This document shows positions 1 to 6,465 of a stretch of 33,256 nt of DNA, in pieces. Where the stretch lies: contig NZ_FRBC01000029.1 in the NCBI RefSeq assembly GCF_900142515.1, positions 1 to 33,256 of the forward strand, given 5' to 3'. The translations under genes were made by a program, and so were the position numbers. Position 1 is the stretch's first letter, and every line of letters starts with the position of its first letter. The notes below the pieces were generated by a model. The model did no database searches and was not told the origin of the DNA. It saw nothing but the letters and a program-made list of their open reading frames with translations. Source of the DNA: Pseudoselenomonas ruminantium. GTDB lineage: Bacteria > Bacillota > Negativicutes > Selenomonadales > Selenomonadaceae.

Positions 1-234
1 TAGCATCTGGTCATTCTTTTTCTTCAGGTCGTCCTCCTTCCTCTGAACGGCCTTACGCTCAGAGTCTGCTCCAAAGGCGAGATGGGCATTCTGTAGGAAC
101 TCCTGCTTCCATTTTCTGACCATGTTTGGATTCAGGCCGTTTTCAGAGCAGATTACATTGAATTCCTTGTCACCTTGAAGAATCGACAGGACGATCTTGG
201 TCTTGAATTCAGCAGTGTACTTTTTTCTTGGCAT
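1..234 (-). CDS. IS3-type transposase OrfA, N-terminal part (cut by window edge)
   Basis: The first 78 codons of a small basic protein are visible; the rest lies beyond position 1. The protein opens MPRKKYTAEFK and continues into a helix-turn-helix with the pattern I-x-x-S-E-N-G-L-N-P-N-M-V-R-K-W-K, typical of the HTH_Tnp_1 domain of IS3-family OrfA. A charged, coiled-coil-like stretch rich in Lys, Glu and Asp follows. In this family OrfA binds the IS ends and is joined to the OrfB integrase by a -1 frameshift. The ATG at 234 is preceded by a GGAGG ribosome binding site about 8 bases upstream. OrfB would lie outside the window, so it is not possible to say whether the element is intact. Confidence 0.8.
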   Translation of the reverse strand, partial: MPRKKYTAEFKTKIVLSILQGDKEFNVICSENGLNPNMVRKWKQEFLQNAHLAFGADSERKAVQRKEDDLKKKNDQML

Positions 235-321
235 GATGGCAACCTCCAATTTTCGTTACCTATACTATATCATGCACTCTTAAAATTTTCAGTACTGGTC
301 TGAATTCATGGGCCCATTATA
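1..321 (-). mobile_element. Right-hand end of an IS3-family insertion sequence (partial)
   Basis: The transposase reads away from about 320 toward position 1, so this is the upstream end of an IS. An IS3-like terminus starting with TG could begin at the TGGGCCCATG read on the minus strand around 310-319, next to an ATGGGCCCAT palindrome. The other end and any target-site duplication are outside the window, so the boundary is a guess. Confidence 0.4.
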
Positions 322-413
322 CATCGCTTAGTCGGCGATGGGCATCAGTGATGTCATAAATCTACTTCATATTTATAATATGCAATTAATTTTCGGCATA
401 TTCACGTGGCCTG

Positions 414-448
414 AAAAAAAGGCCGCACAGTTTTCTCTGTACGACCTT
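414..448 (-). terminator. Rho-independent terminator of the Rpn gene
   Basis: On the minus strand a 12-bp stem (AAGGTCGTACAG with CTGTGCGGCCTT, three G-T pairs) closes a six-base loop and is followed by seven T. It starts just after the Rpn stop codon. Confidence 0.85.
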
Positions 449-454
449 CTCAGT

Positions 455-1381
455 TTACCAGTTATTATTCACAAATTCCACTGCATCGTTCTGTGTCAAA
501 GAATACCTCTTTATCAGTTGCTGAACAGCTACATCCTTATCAAGATTAAGGTCTCTCACCGTAGCTATAACATTCTGCATTCCTTCCTGCGCAGCTTCAG
601 CACGTCCTTCAGCATGACCTTCAGCGCGGCCTTCAGCGCGACCTTCTGCGCGACCTTCTGCCAATCCTTCTTTACGACCTTCCTTACGTCCTTCTTCGCG
701 GCCTTCTTCCAGTCCTATATTACGCATTTCGCGCATTTTCATCTCGTAAGTCATATAGCTCCTCCTCTCCCGTTCGATAGTCTTTACGTCCTTTATTTCC
801 TGATCTAACTCCTGGACGAATTCATCATTGCTGATTATCCCATCCACATAGTCCAAGAAAGCTTTGACGTCCGGAGTAACATCGTCCATATCCCCCTTAG
901 TGCTCAGGAACACTTTTGTGGAACCATCCGGCATCAGGATATCTTTATCCTCAGTGCAGTAGTTACGGAACGTATAGATATGCCTATGCTCGTCCAAAAT
1001 CGCAAAGGGGCAGATGAATATAATGTAGGTGTCATTCAACTCATCATATTCAGCTCCGGTTGCCAACAGATCTACATCTATCATCGATTGGTAATAACGA
1101 GGACGTTTGAACAATGCAGCATCCGTCAGCTTACGCACCTGCATCTCCACATTATAGACTGTGTGCTTTTCATCTTCCACATATACGTCCAGACGGACAC
1201 CCTTACTCTGGTAAGTAGCCGTTATTGTCTTTTCTTCCTCCAGATATTTTATATCGTGAATTTTGATTTTGAGAATCTTCTCCAGCATCTTCTTGCAGAT
1301 GCGCTTACGGCTCATGACCAGCTTGAACATGTAATCGTCCTGTATGGTCAGTTCTTCCCATGGTTTGATTTTATACGCCAT
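455..1381 (-). CDS. Rpn family recombination-promoting nuclease / putative transposase (PF12784-like)
   Basis: This 308-residue protein has the organisation of Rpn-family PD-(D/E)XK nucleases. The N-terminus has the usual W-E-E-L-T-I-Q-D-D-Y-M-F-K-L-V block. The catalytic core is visible as R-L-D-V-Y-V followed by Y-N-V-E-M-Q (about residues 63-83). A degenerate repeat of Glu-Gly-Arg units (about 224-267) and a 41-residue C-terminal module ending in NNNW follow. Rpn proteins were first described as RecA-independent recombination-promoting nucleases and later implicated in phage defence; which applies here is unknown. The ATG at 1381 is preceded by an AAAGGG ribosome binding site. The gene has its own promoter and terminator and diverges from the HTH gene at 1530. 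A strong internal ribosome binding site at 761-766 could produce a separate 99-residue C-terminal protein. Confidence 0.85.
   Translation of the reverse strand: MAYKIKPWEELTIQDDYMFKLVMSRKRICKKMLEKILKIKIHDIKYLEEEKTITATYQSKGVRLDVYVEDEKHTVYNVEMQVRKLTDAALFKRPRYYQSMIDVDLLATGAEYDELNDTYIIFICPFAILDEHRHIYTFRNYCTEDKDILMPDGSTKVFLSTKGDMDDVTPDVKAFLDYVDGIISNDEFVQELDQEIKDVKTIERERRSYMTYEMKMREMRNIGLEEGREEGRKEGRKEGLAEGRAEGRAEGRAEGHAEGRAEAAQEGMQNVIATVRDLNLDKDVAVQQLIKRYSLTQNDAVEFVNNNW
595..714 (-). repeat. Ten tandem 12-bp units inside the Rpn gene
   Basis: Ten consecutive 12-base units, each starting CTTC on the plus strand (such as CTTCAGCGCGAC and CTTCTGCGCGAC), run without interruption. Read in frame on the minus strand they give four-residue units of the type E-G-R-A/K. 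Units 3-5 are nearly identical, so copy number probably changes by slippage in whole 12-base steps that keep the reading frame. Confidence 0.9.
752..766 (-). promoter_or_regulatory. Strong internal ribosome binding site and ATG within the Rpn gene
   Basis: On the minus strand AGGAGG (766-761) lies six bases before an in-frame ATG (754-752). This is a better start signal than that of the full-length gene. Initiation here would give a 99-residue protein ending at 455 that contains only the Glu-Gly repeat and the C-terminal module. Rpn genes of E. coli are reported to encode such an intragenic small form (RpnS) that inhibits the nuclease. That it is used here is an inference. Confidence 0.5.
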
Positions 1382-1405
1382 AAAACTCGCCCTTTCTTTA
1401 TCTTC

Positions 1406-1435
1406 ATTATACAGCAGACAAAGTTCTAGTGTCTA
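1406..1435 (-). promoter_or_regulatory. Sigma-70 type promoter for the Rpn gene
   Basis: On the minus strand a TAGACA -35 box (1435-1430) and a perfect TATAAT -10 box (1411-1406) are separated by 18 bases, about 25 bases before the Rpn start codon. Confidence 0.65.
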
Positions 1436-1529
1436 TAAGGTTTTCATCCCAGTAAGGGGCATTCTTAATCAAAGTAAAGCTTGCAGGAACTAACATAATA
1501 ATAATCAAGCACGAAAGGAGGTTCCCAAT

Positions 1530-1730
1530 ATGAAGGTCGAAAAGAATATACTGACGGTTGCTGAAGCAGCCTGCATACTGTCCTGCAGTCCCCACGTTAT
1601 CTATCGTCTGATTCACAGTAACGCCCTTGGAGCCTTTAAGGACGCAGAAGGCCGACCTTGGCGGATACCGGAATCCTGCATCAAAGATTATGTTGCCTCA
1701 CGTATGAGCAACGCTACTTCTTTGAAGTGA
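1530..1730 (+). CDS. Excisionase-like helix-turn-helix DNA-binding protein (66 aa)
   Basis: This 66-residue protein has the compact winged-helix layout of excisionase/HTH_17 proteins: L-T-V-A-E-A-A at the start of helix 1, Y-R-L-I-H in the recognition helix, and a W-R-I-P wing followed by an I-K-D-Y-V helix. The ATG at 1530 has an AGGAGG eight bases upstream. Members either direct phage or transposon excision or act as small transcription regulators. No integrase is visible nearby, so the role is open. A second protein of the same type is encoded 84 bases downstream on the same strand, and the two are probably co-transcribed. Function is inferred from fold only. Confidence 0.75.
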   Translation: MKVEKNILTVAEAACILSCSPHVIYRLIHSNALGAFKDAEGRPWRIPESCIKDYVASRMSNATSLK

Positions 1731-1814
1731 TGCAGGTTTCCCCAGTCATTTTATTGATTGTCGCTACTTCGATAATCATGGTCTTATCGTACAAAAATCA
1801 GGAGGCGGAAAATC

Positions 1815-2000
1815 GTGGAAAACACCAGCGAATCCCTAGTAACCGTAGAAGAGCTCTGCGAGGAGCTGATGATAGGTCGTAATGCTGCATACAGCTTGCT
1901 AGCCACAAATAAGATAAAAGGCTTTCGCATCGGCAGGATTTGGAAAATCCCCAAAGAAAGCGTAAAGCAGTATATCAAGGAACAAAGCTACATTAATTAA
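1815..2000 (+). CDS. Excisionase-like helix-turn-helix DNA-binding protein (61 aa)
   Basis: A second small HTH_17-type protein. It has the V-T-V-E-E-L-C-E-E-L helix, a recognition helix around G-R-N-A-A-Y-S-L-L, an F-R-I-G-R-I-W-K-I-P wing and a closing K-E-S-V-K-Q-Y-I helix, which is the classic excisionase-family signature. The start is a GTG at 1815, with AGGAGG nine bases upstream. Its resemblance to the product at 1530 is limited to the shared fold, so the two are an old paralogous pair or independent arrivals rather than a recent duplication. Both sit between two Rpn genes in what looks like an accessory patch. No target or partner can be named. Confidence 0.8.
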   Translation: MENTSESLVTVEELCEELMIGRNAAYSLLATNKIKGFRIGRIWKIPKESVKQYIKEQSYIN

Positions 2001-2050
2001 GAGTAATTATCCATACAACTTACCATTCTGACAATCACTTGTCCCACATT

Positions 2051-2088
2051 CCCAAAAAGGGAAGAGCCGATTTTTAGGCTCTTCCCTT
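2051..2088 (-). terminator. Terminator between the HTH gene and the Rpn pseudogene
   Basis: A perfect 12-bp stem (AAGGGAAGAGCC with GGCTCTTCCCTT, eight-base loop) lies at 2057-2088. On the minus strand it runs into TTTTTGGG, so it fits best as the terminator of the minus-strand Rpn pseudogene. On the plus strand the T-tract is short, but it may also end the HTH transcript. Confidence 0.75.
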
Positions 2089-2123
2089 AGATACATCCAA
2101 TATAAGTTATGATTTGCTATGAA

Positions 2124-2978
2124 TTACCAATTATGGTCTACGAATTCTAACGCTGCCTCCTGAGACAACGAGTATCTCTTGGCTAACTGCTGCATAGCTA
2201 CTTCTTTGCCAAGGTTAAGGTCTTTCACAGTAGCTATGACATTTCGCATACCTTCATGCGTTGCCTCATCACGTCCCTGACTCCGACCAACATCTATACC
2301 TTCATTACGAGCATCTGTTACCATATCATCTATTGCTTTGCACACGTCAATCCGCTCCTCTCCTACAGGAAAGTTGAAATCTTGTCCAGAACATACACTT
2401 ATCGTCTGTGCTGCTAAACGGTCTAATGATTTATATTCCTGATTATTGTTCACCAGATTGGTCAACTCTGTCTTGTCTTTGGAATGCTTGATGAACTTCA
2501 AAATGCTTTCGTCCAAACCTTCAGGATACATTTCCCTAAGCGTTACAGGCGCATCCCATTCATCAGCGCCCCAGTACACCACTAAGGTGATTACAGGCAA
2601 CACCTTATCGTCACGATGAAAACCTGACAAAAACTCTGCATTATCATTTCCATGATTATGCGCTGCCTTATGAGATTTAGCCGTAGCGGCAACCTGTTCA
2701 GTCAATGTCATCGCATCGTAAAGCATATTTCTAATAGGCATAGCCGTATGGACTTCTGTCTGGTTTTCTACGCCCAATATACAGTAAGCCGCTTTGCCAT
2801 CCGTTTTTTAGCGCCAGATTCAGTACATCTCTTGCTTTTGTTCAGGAAGGGATGCACCATCTGAGCCATAAGGCAGGACAATGCTGGTAGTATCCATATC
2901 CCGAAGTGCACCTATGTTCTTATCGGTCATATACGACATCAAGCCTTCTGACTCCTGCTGAAATCCAACCAATATCAT
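2124..2978 (-). pseudogene. Decayed Rpn family nuclease/putative transposase (PF04754-like)
   Basis: Residues matching the Rpn family (D-T-T-S-I-V-L-P-Y-G-S-D-G, then C-I-L-G-V-E-N-Q-T-E-V-H, then L-P-V-I-T-L-V-V-Y-W-G-A-D-E-W-D-A-P) are spread over more than one frame. Reading from the ATG at 2978, the frame stops at TGA 2822-2820. The natural reading needs one base restored near 2834/2835 and one A removed from the six-base run at 2804-2809, after which the original frame resumes. The two changes are about 30 bases apart and cancel, but a stop lies between them. The usual 30 or so N-terminal residues also seem to be missing. The open part (2124-2777) keeps the same 41-residue C-terminal module as the intact Rpn gene at 455 (29 of 41 identical). 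A sequencing error at the homopolymer cannot be excluded. Confidence 0.75.
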
Positions 2979-3096
2979 ATATTTCTCCCTTCTTTGTATA
3001 GCGGACTTTTCGTTCTTTTTGGTAGCTTAGCAGCAGGCTACATGAAAAATTTTTCCCAAAAAGAACTACGTCAGCGCGCAAGCAAATCCCATTCAT

Positions 3097-3130
3097 AAAA
3101 ACAAAAGCTCCGAGTTTCCTCAGAGCCTTT
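3097..3130 (-). terminator. Terminator of the YvyF-like gene
   Basis: On the minus strand AAAGGCTCTGAG pairs with CTCGGAGCTTTT across a GAAA loop, followed by a T-rich run. It lies 20 bases after the stop codon. Confidence 0.8.
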
Positions 3131-3149
3131 GGAATGGAATCTTTGTATC

Positions 3150-3599
3150 TTATTTGCCACGCAATATCTTGAGAATATTGAGACCGGATTCTTTTTGCTT
3201 CTGTTTGTCCTTCTTCAGATACTTACGTTCATTCTCACGCGCAACGCGGTGAGCATTGGAAGTAGCCTCCTGAACCTTCTGCTGGCAGGACGTGCAATAT
3301 ACCCCCGTAAGGATCAGCTTGCCGCAACGGCTGCACGGATAGGAGACACGGCCCTTCATGGCAAACTGACCATCCTGAATCATCTGGGAGGCCACCACCA
3401 AGGGGGCTCCTGTATGTTTGACGATATCACCAGCAGAGCAATTGGGATTGGCTTCTACGTATTTCTTAACCTCAACTTCATAATTGCGGTATGCATCATA
3501 ACACTTCTGGCAACAACCTGCACCTGTATCAGCAAACAGCTTACCGCATAACGGGCAATTCTTCAACACAGGACGTTTCCTGTTTTGATATGTCAGCAT
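3150..3599 (-). CDS. yvyF: YvyF-like flagellar region protein with two zinc-binding cysteine clusters
   Basis: The 149-residue protein has an N-terminal C-P-L-C-G ... C-C-Q-K-C-Y zinc-binding unit (residues 15-39), then a helical segment Y-V-E-A-N-P-N-C-S-A-G-D-I-V-K-H-T-G-A with the look of a small winged helix. A second C-S-R-C-G ... Y-C-T-S-C unit and a Lys-rich tail follow. This order matches the TIGR03826/YvyF family, usually encoded near flagellar regulatory genes in Firmicutes; its biochemical role is not settled. No other flagellar gene is in the window, so it stands alone. The ATG at 3599 is preferred because GGGAAGGG lies nine bases upstream. Upstream alternatives (3608, 3650) place that site inside or against the coding region. 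Confidence 0.65.
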   Translation of the reverse strand: MLTYQNRKRPVLKNCPLCGKLFADTGAGCCQKCYDAYRNYEVEVKKYVEANPNCSAGDIVKHTGAPLVVASQMIQDGQFAMKGRVSYPCSRCGKLILTGVYCTSCQQKVQEATSNAHRVARENERKYLKKDKQKQKESGLNILKILRGK

Positions 3600-3718
3600 A
3601 GTAATCATCCCTTCCCTATTTGTACCAAGGGGACAAAGCTTCCCTGCCAAAAACTACTATTTACATTATACCATAGCAGAATAAAATAGTATATAATTCA
3701 GAAAAATTTTCCTTTTGC

Positions 3719-3763
3719 AAAAAAGACCTGAAAGCTGTCGCATCTGCGAAACAGCCTTCAGGC
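3719..3763 (-). terminator. Terminator downstream of the secreted protein gene
   Basis: On the minus strand GCCTGAAGGCTG pairs with CAGCTTTCAGGT (one bulge), enclosing an inner TTCGCA/TGCGA stem, and is followed by TTTTTTG. It begins 14 bases after the stop at 3777. Confidence 0.85.
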
Positions 3764-3776
3764 TTCTCTGGTCATC

Positions 3777-4370
3777 TTACTTATGCTTTTTCTTGAGCGC
3801 TTCCAGTTTCTTCTTCACACTATCCGTTACATGTGCCTTCTTCACAGTTTCCGTGCGCTGCACCATTTCATCAACATGCGCATAGGCATATTTCAGGATG
3901 GCACGATAGAATACGCCATCCACATCCTTTTCAGACAGATCCGCTATCTTGATGGCCTTGTCCGCCGAAGTGGTTACACTCAGAACGCCCCACTCGTCGT
4001 CCAGGTCTTCATGTCGGATCACCGTCACGGTTTCTGCAGCTAAATCAAAACGCAGGTATTCTGCCGTCCCTACCAGATTTTCATACCCCTCCATGGGCAG
4101 CATTTTCCAGCGGCGCTTGGCCTGCACATCCTGAATCTGCACTAAATCATAAGTCTTCAAGGCTGGCACCAGCATGATGTTAGCATCCAGAACACCCTTG
4201 CTGTCTTGCCCGAAGTACATTTGCTGTTTATTGAAAAAATAGTTTTGCCGGGAAGTGGACTGCACCCACTGGTAGATATCCGGCGAGATCACCTCTTCTG
4301 CTGAGGTTTGGGGCTGTGCCATAAAGAGCATGGCTGCCGCTAATATACCCGCGCCCCATCGCTTGTTCAT
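3777..4370 (-). CDS. Secreted protein of unknown function (197 aa)
   Basis: A signal peptide (residues 1-24: a basic N-terminus, a hydrophobic AAAMLFMA core and a T-S-A cleavage site) is followed by a soluble domain. The mature part opens with I-Y-Q-W-V-Q-S-T-S-R-Q-N-Y-F-F-N and contains a W-K-M-L-P ... Y-L-R-F-D strand region. The last 30 residues are Lys-rich and probably helical. The opening W-x-x-x-S ... Y-F pattern resembles that of the secreted protein encoded at 5395, so the two may be distant paralogues of an envelope protein family. No catalytic motif is seen. The ATG at 4370 has a GGGGGA site in front. The gene has its own terminator and is separated from metA by 77 bases. Confidence 0.7.
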   Translation of the reverse strand: MNKRWGAGILAAAMLFMAQPQTSAEEVISPDIYQWVQSTSRQNYFFNKQQMYFGQDSKGVLDANIMLVPALKTYDLVQIQDVQAKRRWKMLPMEGYENLVGTAEYLRFDLAAETVTVIRHEDLDDEWGVLSVTTSADKAIKIADLSEKDVDGVFYRAILKYAYAHVDEMVQRTETVKKAHVTDSVKKKLEALKKKHK

Positions 4371-4447
4371 AAATAATCCCCCTAATTTTTTATTGCAACG
4401 TGTTTATTCTACACCTCTTTACTGAAAAAACACTGAAACAACCCGCA

Positions 4448-5383
4448 TTAGTCCTCTTGTTCTTTATAGAGTTCATCCAGTTCATAAGGCGTCTCCTGGT
4501 AGACATAATAATTCAGCCAGTTCGCAAAAAGCAGATGTGCTACGCTGCGCCACCGCACAATCGGCTGTCGCGCAGGATCATCATCGGGATAGTAGTTCTG
4601 AGGAATATTCGGGTTGAGCCCGGCCTTGAAATCACGGTCATATTCCTGCTTCAATGTCGTGGGATCGTACTCCGCATGACCAGTGATAAAGAACTGCCGC
4701 TTTTCCAGATTGGCAATGATATAAGGGCCGGCTTCCCCCTCTGCTTCAGCCAGGATCGTCAATTCCGGCACTTTCAAGATGTCTTCTTTGTGCTCCTCCG
4801 TATGGCGGGAATGGGGTACATAGAAAACGTCATCAAAACCTCGCAGCAGGCGTTCATGTTCTACACACAGATGATGCGGGAACACGCCGAAAATCTTTTC
4901 CGGCACCTGATATTTGGGAATGCCATAGTGATAATAGAGCCCCGCCTGCGCGCCCCAGCAAATATGGAAGGTGGAATAGACATGCGTCTTGCTCCATTCC
5001 ATGATTTCGGCAATTTCATCCCAATAGGCCACTTCCTCAAAGGGCATATTTTCCACGGGAGCTCCAGTGATAATCATGCCATCGTATTTCTTATGACGTA
5101 CTTCCTCAAAAGTACCATAGAACTGCGCCAGATAATCCATCGGCGTATGGCTGGGCGTATAGCTCTCCGTATAGATGAAATCCACTTCTACCTGCAACGG
5201 CGTATTGCCCAGCAAACGTAGGAGCTGAGTTTCCGTGATGTACTTGATGGGCATCAGATTCAATATCAGTATTTTCAACGGACGGATATCCTGACTGTAA
5301 GCCCGGTCAGCATCCATCACAAAGATATTTTCCCCTTCCAGTATATGGGTCGCCGGCAAGGCGTTGGGTATCTTAATCGGCAT
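4448..5383 (-). CDS. metA: Homoserine O-acetyltransferase, MetA type
   Basis: This enzyme activates the homoserine hydroxyl with an acyl-CoA in the first committed step of methionine synthesis. The 311-residue length is normal. The catalytic Cys is Cys142 in H-I-C-W-G-A-Q-A, with His236 and Glu238 in T-G-H-A-E-Y-D. Residue 111 is Glu, in T-G-A-P-V-E. In this family a Glu at 111 goes with acetyl-CoA use and a Gly with succinyl-CoA use, so acetylation is predicted even though such proteins are often labelled succinyltransferase. The ATG at 5383 follows an AGGGGAG site and lies 11 bases after the stop of the secreted-protein gene upstream; the two are probably co-transcribed. No SAM riboswitch or T-box is visible in front of the pair. 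Confidence 0.93.
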   Translation of the reverse strand: MPIKIPNALPATHILEGENIFVMDADRAYSQDIRPLKILILNLMPIKYITETQLLRLLGNTPLQVEVDFIYTESYTPSHTPMDYLAQFYGTFEEVRHKKYDGMIITGAPVENMPFEEVAYWDEIAEIMEWSKTHVYSTFHICWGAQAGLYYHYGIPKYQVPEKIFGVFPHHLCVEHERLLRGFDDVFYVPHSRHTEEHKEDILKVPELTILAEAEGEAGPYIIANLEKRQFFITGHAEYDPTTLKQEYDRDFKAGLNPNIPQNYYPDDDPARQPIVRWRSVAHLLFANWLNYYVYQETPYELDELYKEQED

Positions 5384-5394
5384 CGAATCTCCCC

Positions 5395-6330
5395 TTAATC
5401 CAAACTATAACGGTGAACCCAGGCACTATGATTCTCTACATAGTTCCTCAGTTCGATAATATAACGATATTCCTCGCTGGCCCTGCTCACCATTCGATAC
5501 TGCCCATCAATAGCTGCATCGAGGGACTTCCAGCCTTCCTTTGGTGTCCAGTATTTACCCGCAATGGCTTTTTCCGTAGCCTGTGGCAGGTTCACTGCCA
5601 TCTTCAGGAACTTGATCTCCATAACCTGGCCGTTGCTGTCCTTCACTTCCTGCCACTGCCAGAATACCAAATTATTCCCCTGCATCCGCATAGTGGAAGT
5701 ATCCACTTTCGTATGCGTGTAGATTCCATCCGGCGAAGTGGAGTCAAACACCGTCAACCAGCGGTTTTTCGCCTTGACTCGCTCCATTTCCTTATTCTGA
5801 TGGAAGGCCTGGTCAACAGCTGCGGCATAAAAGGCCTCATTGAACTGCTGGGAATTGATCTCCCGTTCCTTGGCCGCCGTATTGGCTTCCGACCAAATCA
5901 CTTCTCCGGCCGCATTATAAAAATGTTCAGCCACGCACTGCACCGTGCGGTACTGCGGCTTGATGACCAGCTGCGCCGTACTGAATGACAATTGGGCCGG
6001 GTCCGGGAACTTGTCGCTGAGACCATATGCTGCCAGGGTTTCCTGAGCACCGCCATAGCTATAGGATGTCTTCGTCCAGACCTGTACTTCCGTGGGGATC
6101 TTTCCCCGGGCCGTTTCCACTGTACGGGTTACCACCACAGATTCAGGATCAAAATATTTGCTATAGTTGTCATCCGAAGCCAGCCAGTACCACTGTTCCT
6201 TAGCAGGATTTTCCGTGGCCGTCTGCTGCGCAAAATCAATCTGCACCGCCTGCACAGGCTGGGGATTTGTCACGATGAAAGAGCCTGCCAACAGGCTCAG
6301 TCCGATCAATTGATACATTCGTTTATCCAT
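5395..6330 (-). CDS. Secreted protein of unknown function upstream of metA (311 aa)
   Basis: A clear signal peptide (about residues 1-28, ending P-V-Q-A) precedes a soluble protein built from two similar halves. The first has [17 protein letters not shown] followed by beta-strand-like [11 protein letters not shown]. The second has N-R-W-L-T-V-F-D and Y-R-M-V-S. A W-x-W-x-x-S-D ... Y-F-D domain like this is familiar from secreted proteins of Negativicutes, but no function is established. The ATG at 6330 (start MDKRMYQL) is chosen because GAGGTG lies eight bases before it; the longer frame from 6366 lacks a ribosome site. A good promoter sits at 6378-6406. The metA start follows 11 bases after the stop, which suggests one transcript. 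Confidence 0.75.
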   Translation of the reverse strand: MDKRMYQLIGLSLLAGSFIVTNPQPVQAVQIDFAQQTATENPAKEQWYWLASDDNYSKYFDPESVVVTRTVETARGKIPTEVQVWTKTSYSYGGAQETLAAYGLSDKFPDPAQLSFSTAQLVIKPQYRTVQCVAEHFYNAAGEVIWSEANTAAKEREINSQQFNEAFYAAAVDQAFHQNKEMERVKAKNRWLTVFDSTSPDGIYTHTKVDTSTMRMQGNNLVFWQWQEVKDSNGQVMEIKFLKMAVNLPQATEKAIAGKYWTPKEGWKSLDAAIDGQYRMVSRASEEYRYIIELRNYVENHSAWVHRYSLD

Positions 6331-6377
6331 AGTGTTCACCTCATGTTTAATCTCATGTATTTTCAAACTTACTTTCC

Positions 6378-6406
6378 ATTTTAACGTATTTTACCACATT
6401 GGGCAA
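6378..6406 (-). promoter_or_regulatory. Sigma-70 type promoter of the secreted protein-metA operon
   Basis: On the minus strand TTGCCC (6406-6401) and TAAAAT (6383-6378) are separated by 17 bases. The leader to the ATG at 6330 is about 40 bases, too short for a SAM riboswitch. Confidence 0.65.
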
Positions 6407-6417
6407 TGATAGACACC

Positions 6418-6465
6418 TATCCCTGGCATAAGACTACCCCGTTCAAGGCTCATATGGCAGGGATA
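6418..6465 (-). repeat. Inverted repeat over the end of hydF
   Basis: Thirteen-base arms (6418-6430 and 6453-6465, one mismatch) form a hairpin that includes the hydF stop codon. There is no T-tract on either strand, so it is a weak terminator or an RNA-stabilising 3' structure. Confidence 0.5.

Noticed and set aside
595-714. Possible CRISPR array
   Set aside because: Units are contiguous 12-mers with no spacers and lie in frame within a coding region.
338-808. Open frame of 156 codons on the plus strand opposite the Rpn repeat
   Set aside because: Its Phe/Ser/Thr-rich repeat is just the reverse reading of the 12-bp array in the Rpn gene, and no ribosome site precedes it.
1407-1616. 69-codon minus-strand frame across the Rpn promoter and the start of the HTH gene
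   Set aside because: It overlaps the promoter and the start of a better supported gene and lacks a ribosome site.
4400-5221. 273-codon open frame antisense to metA
   Set aside because: It overlaps metA completely, has no ribosome site and shows no protein family features.
6331-6442. SAM riboswitch or T-box before the metA operon
   Set aside because: The distance from the promoter at 6378-6406 to the start codon is about 40 bases and no core motif is present.
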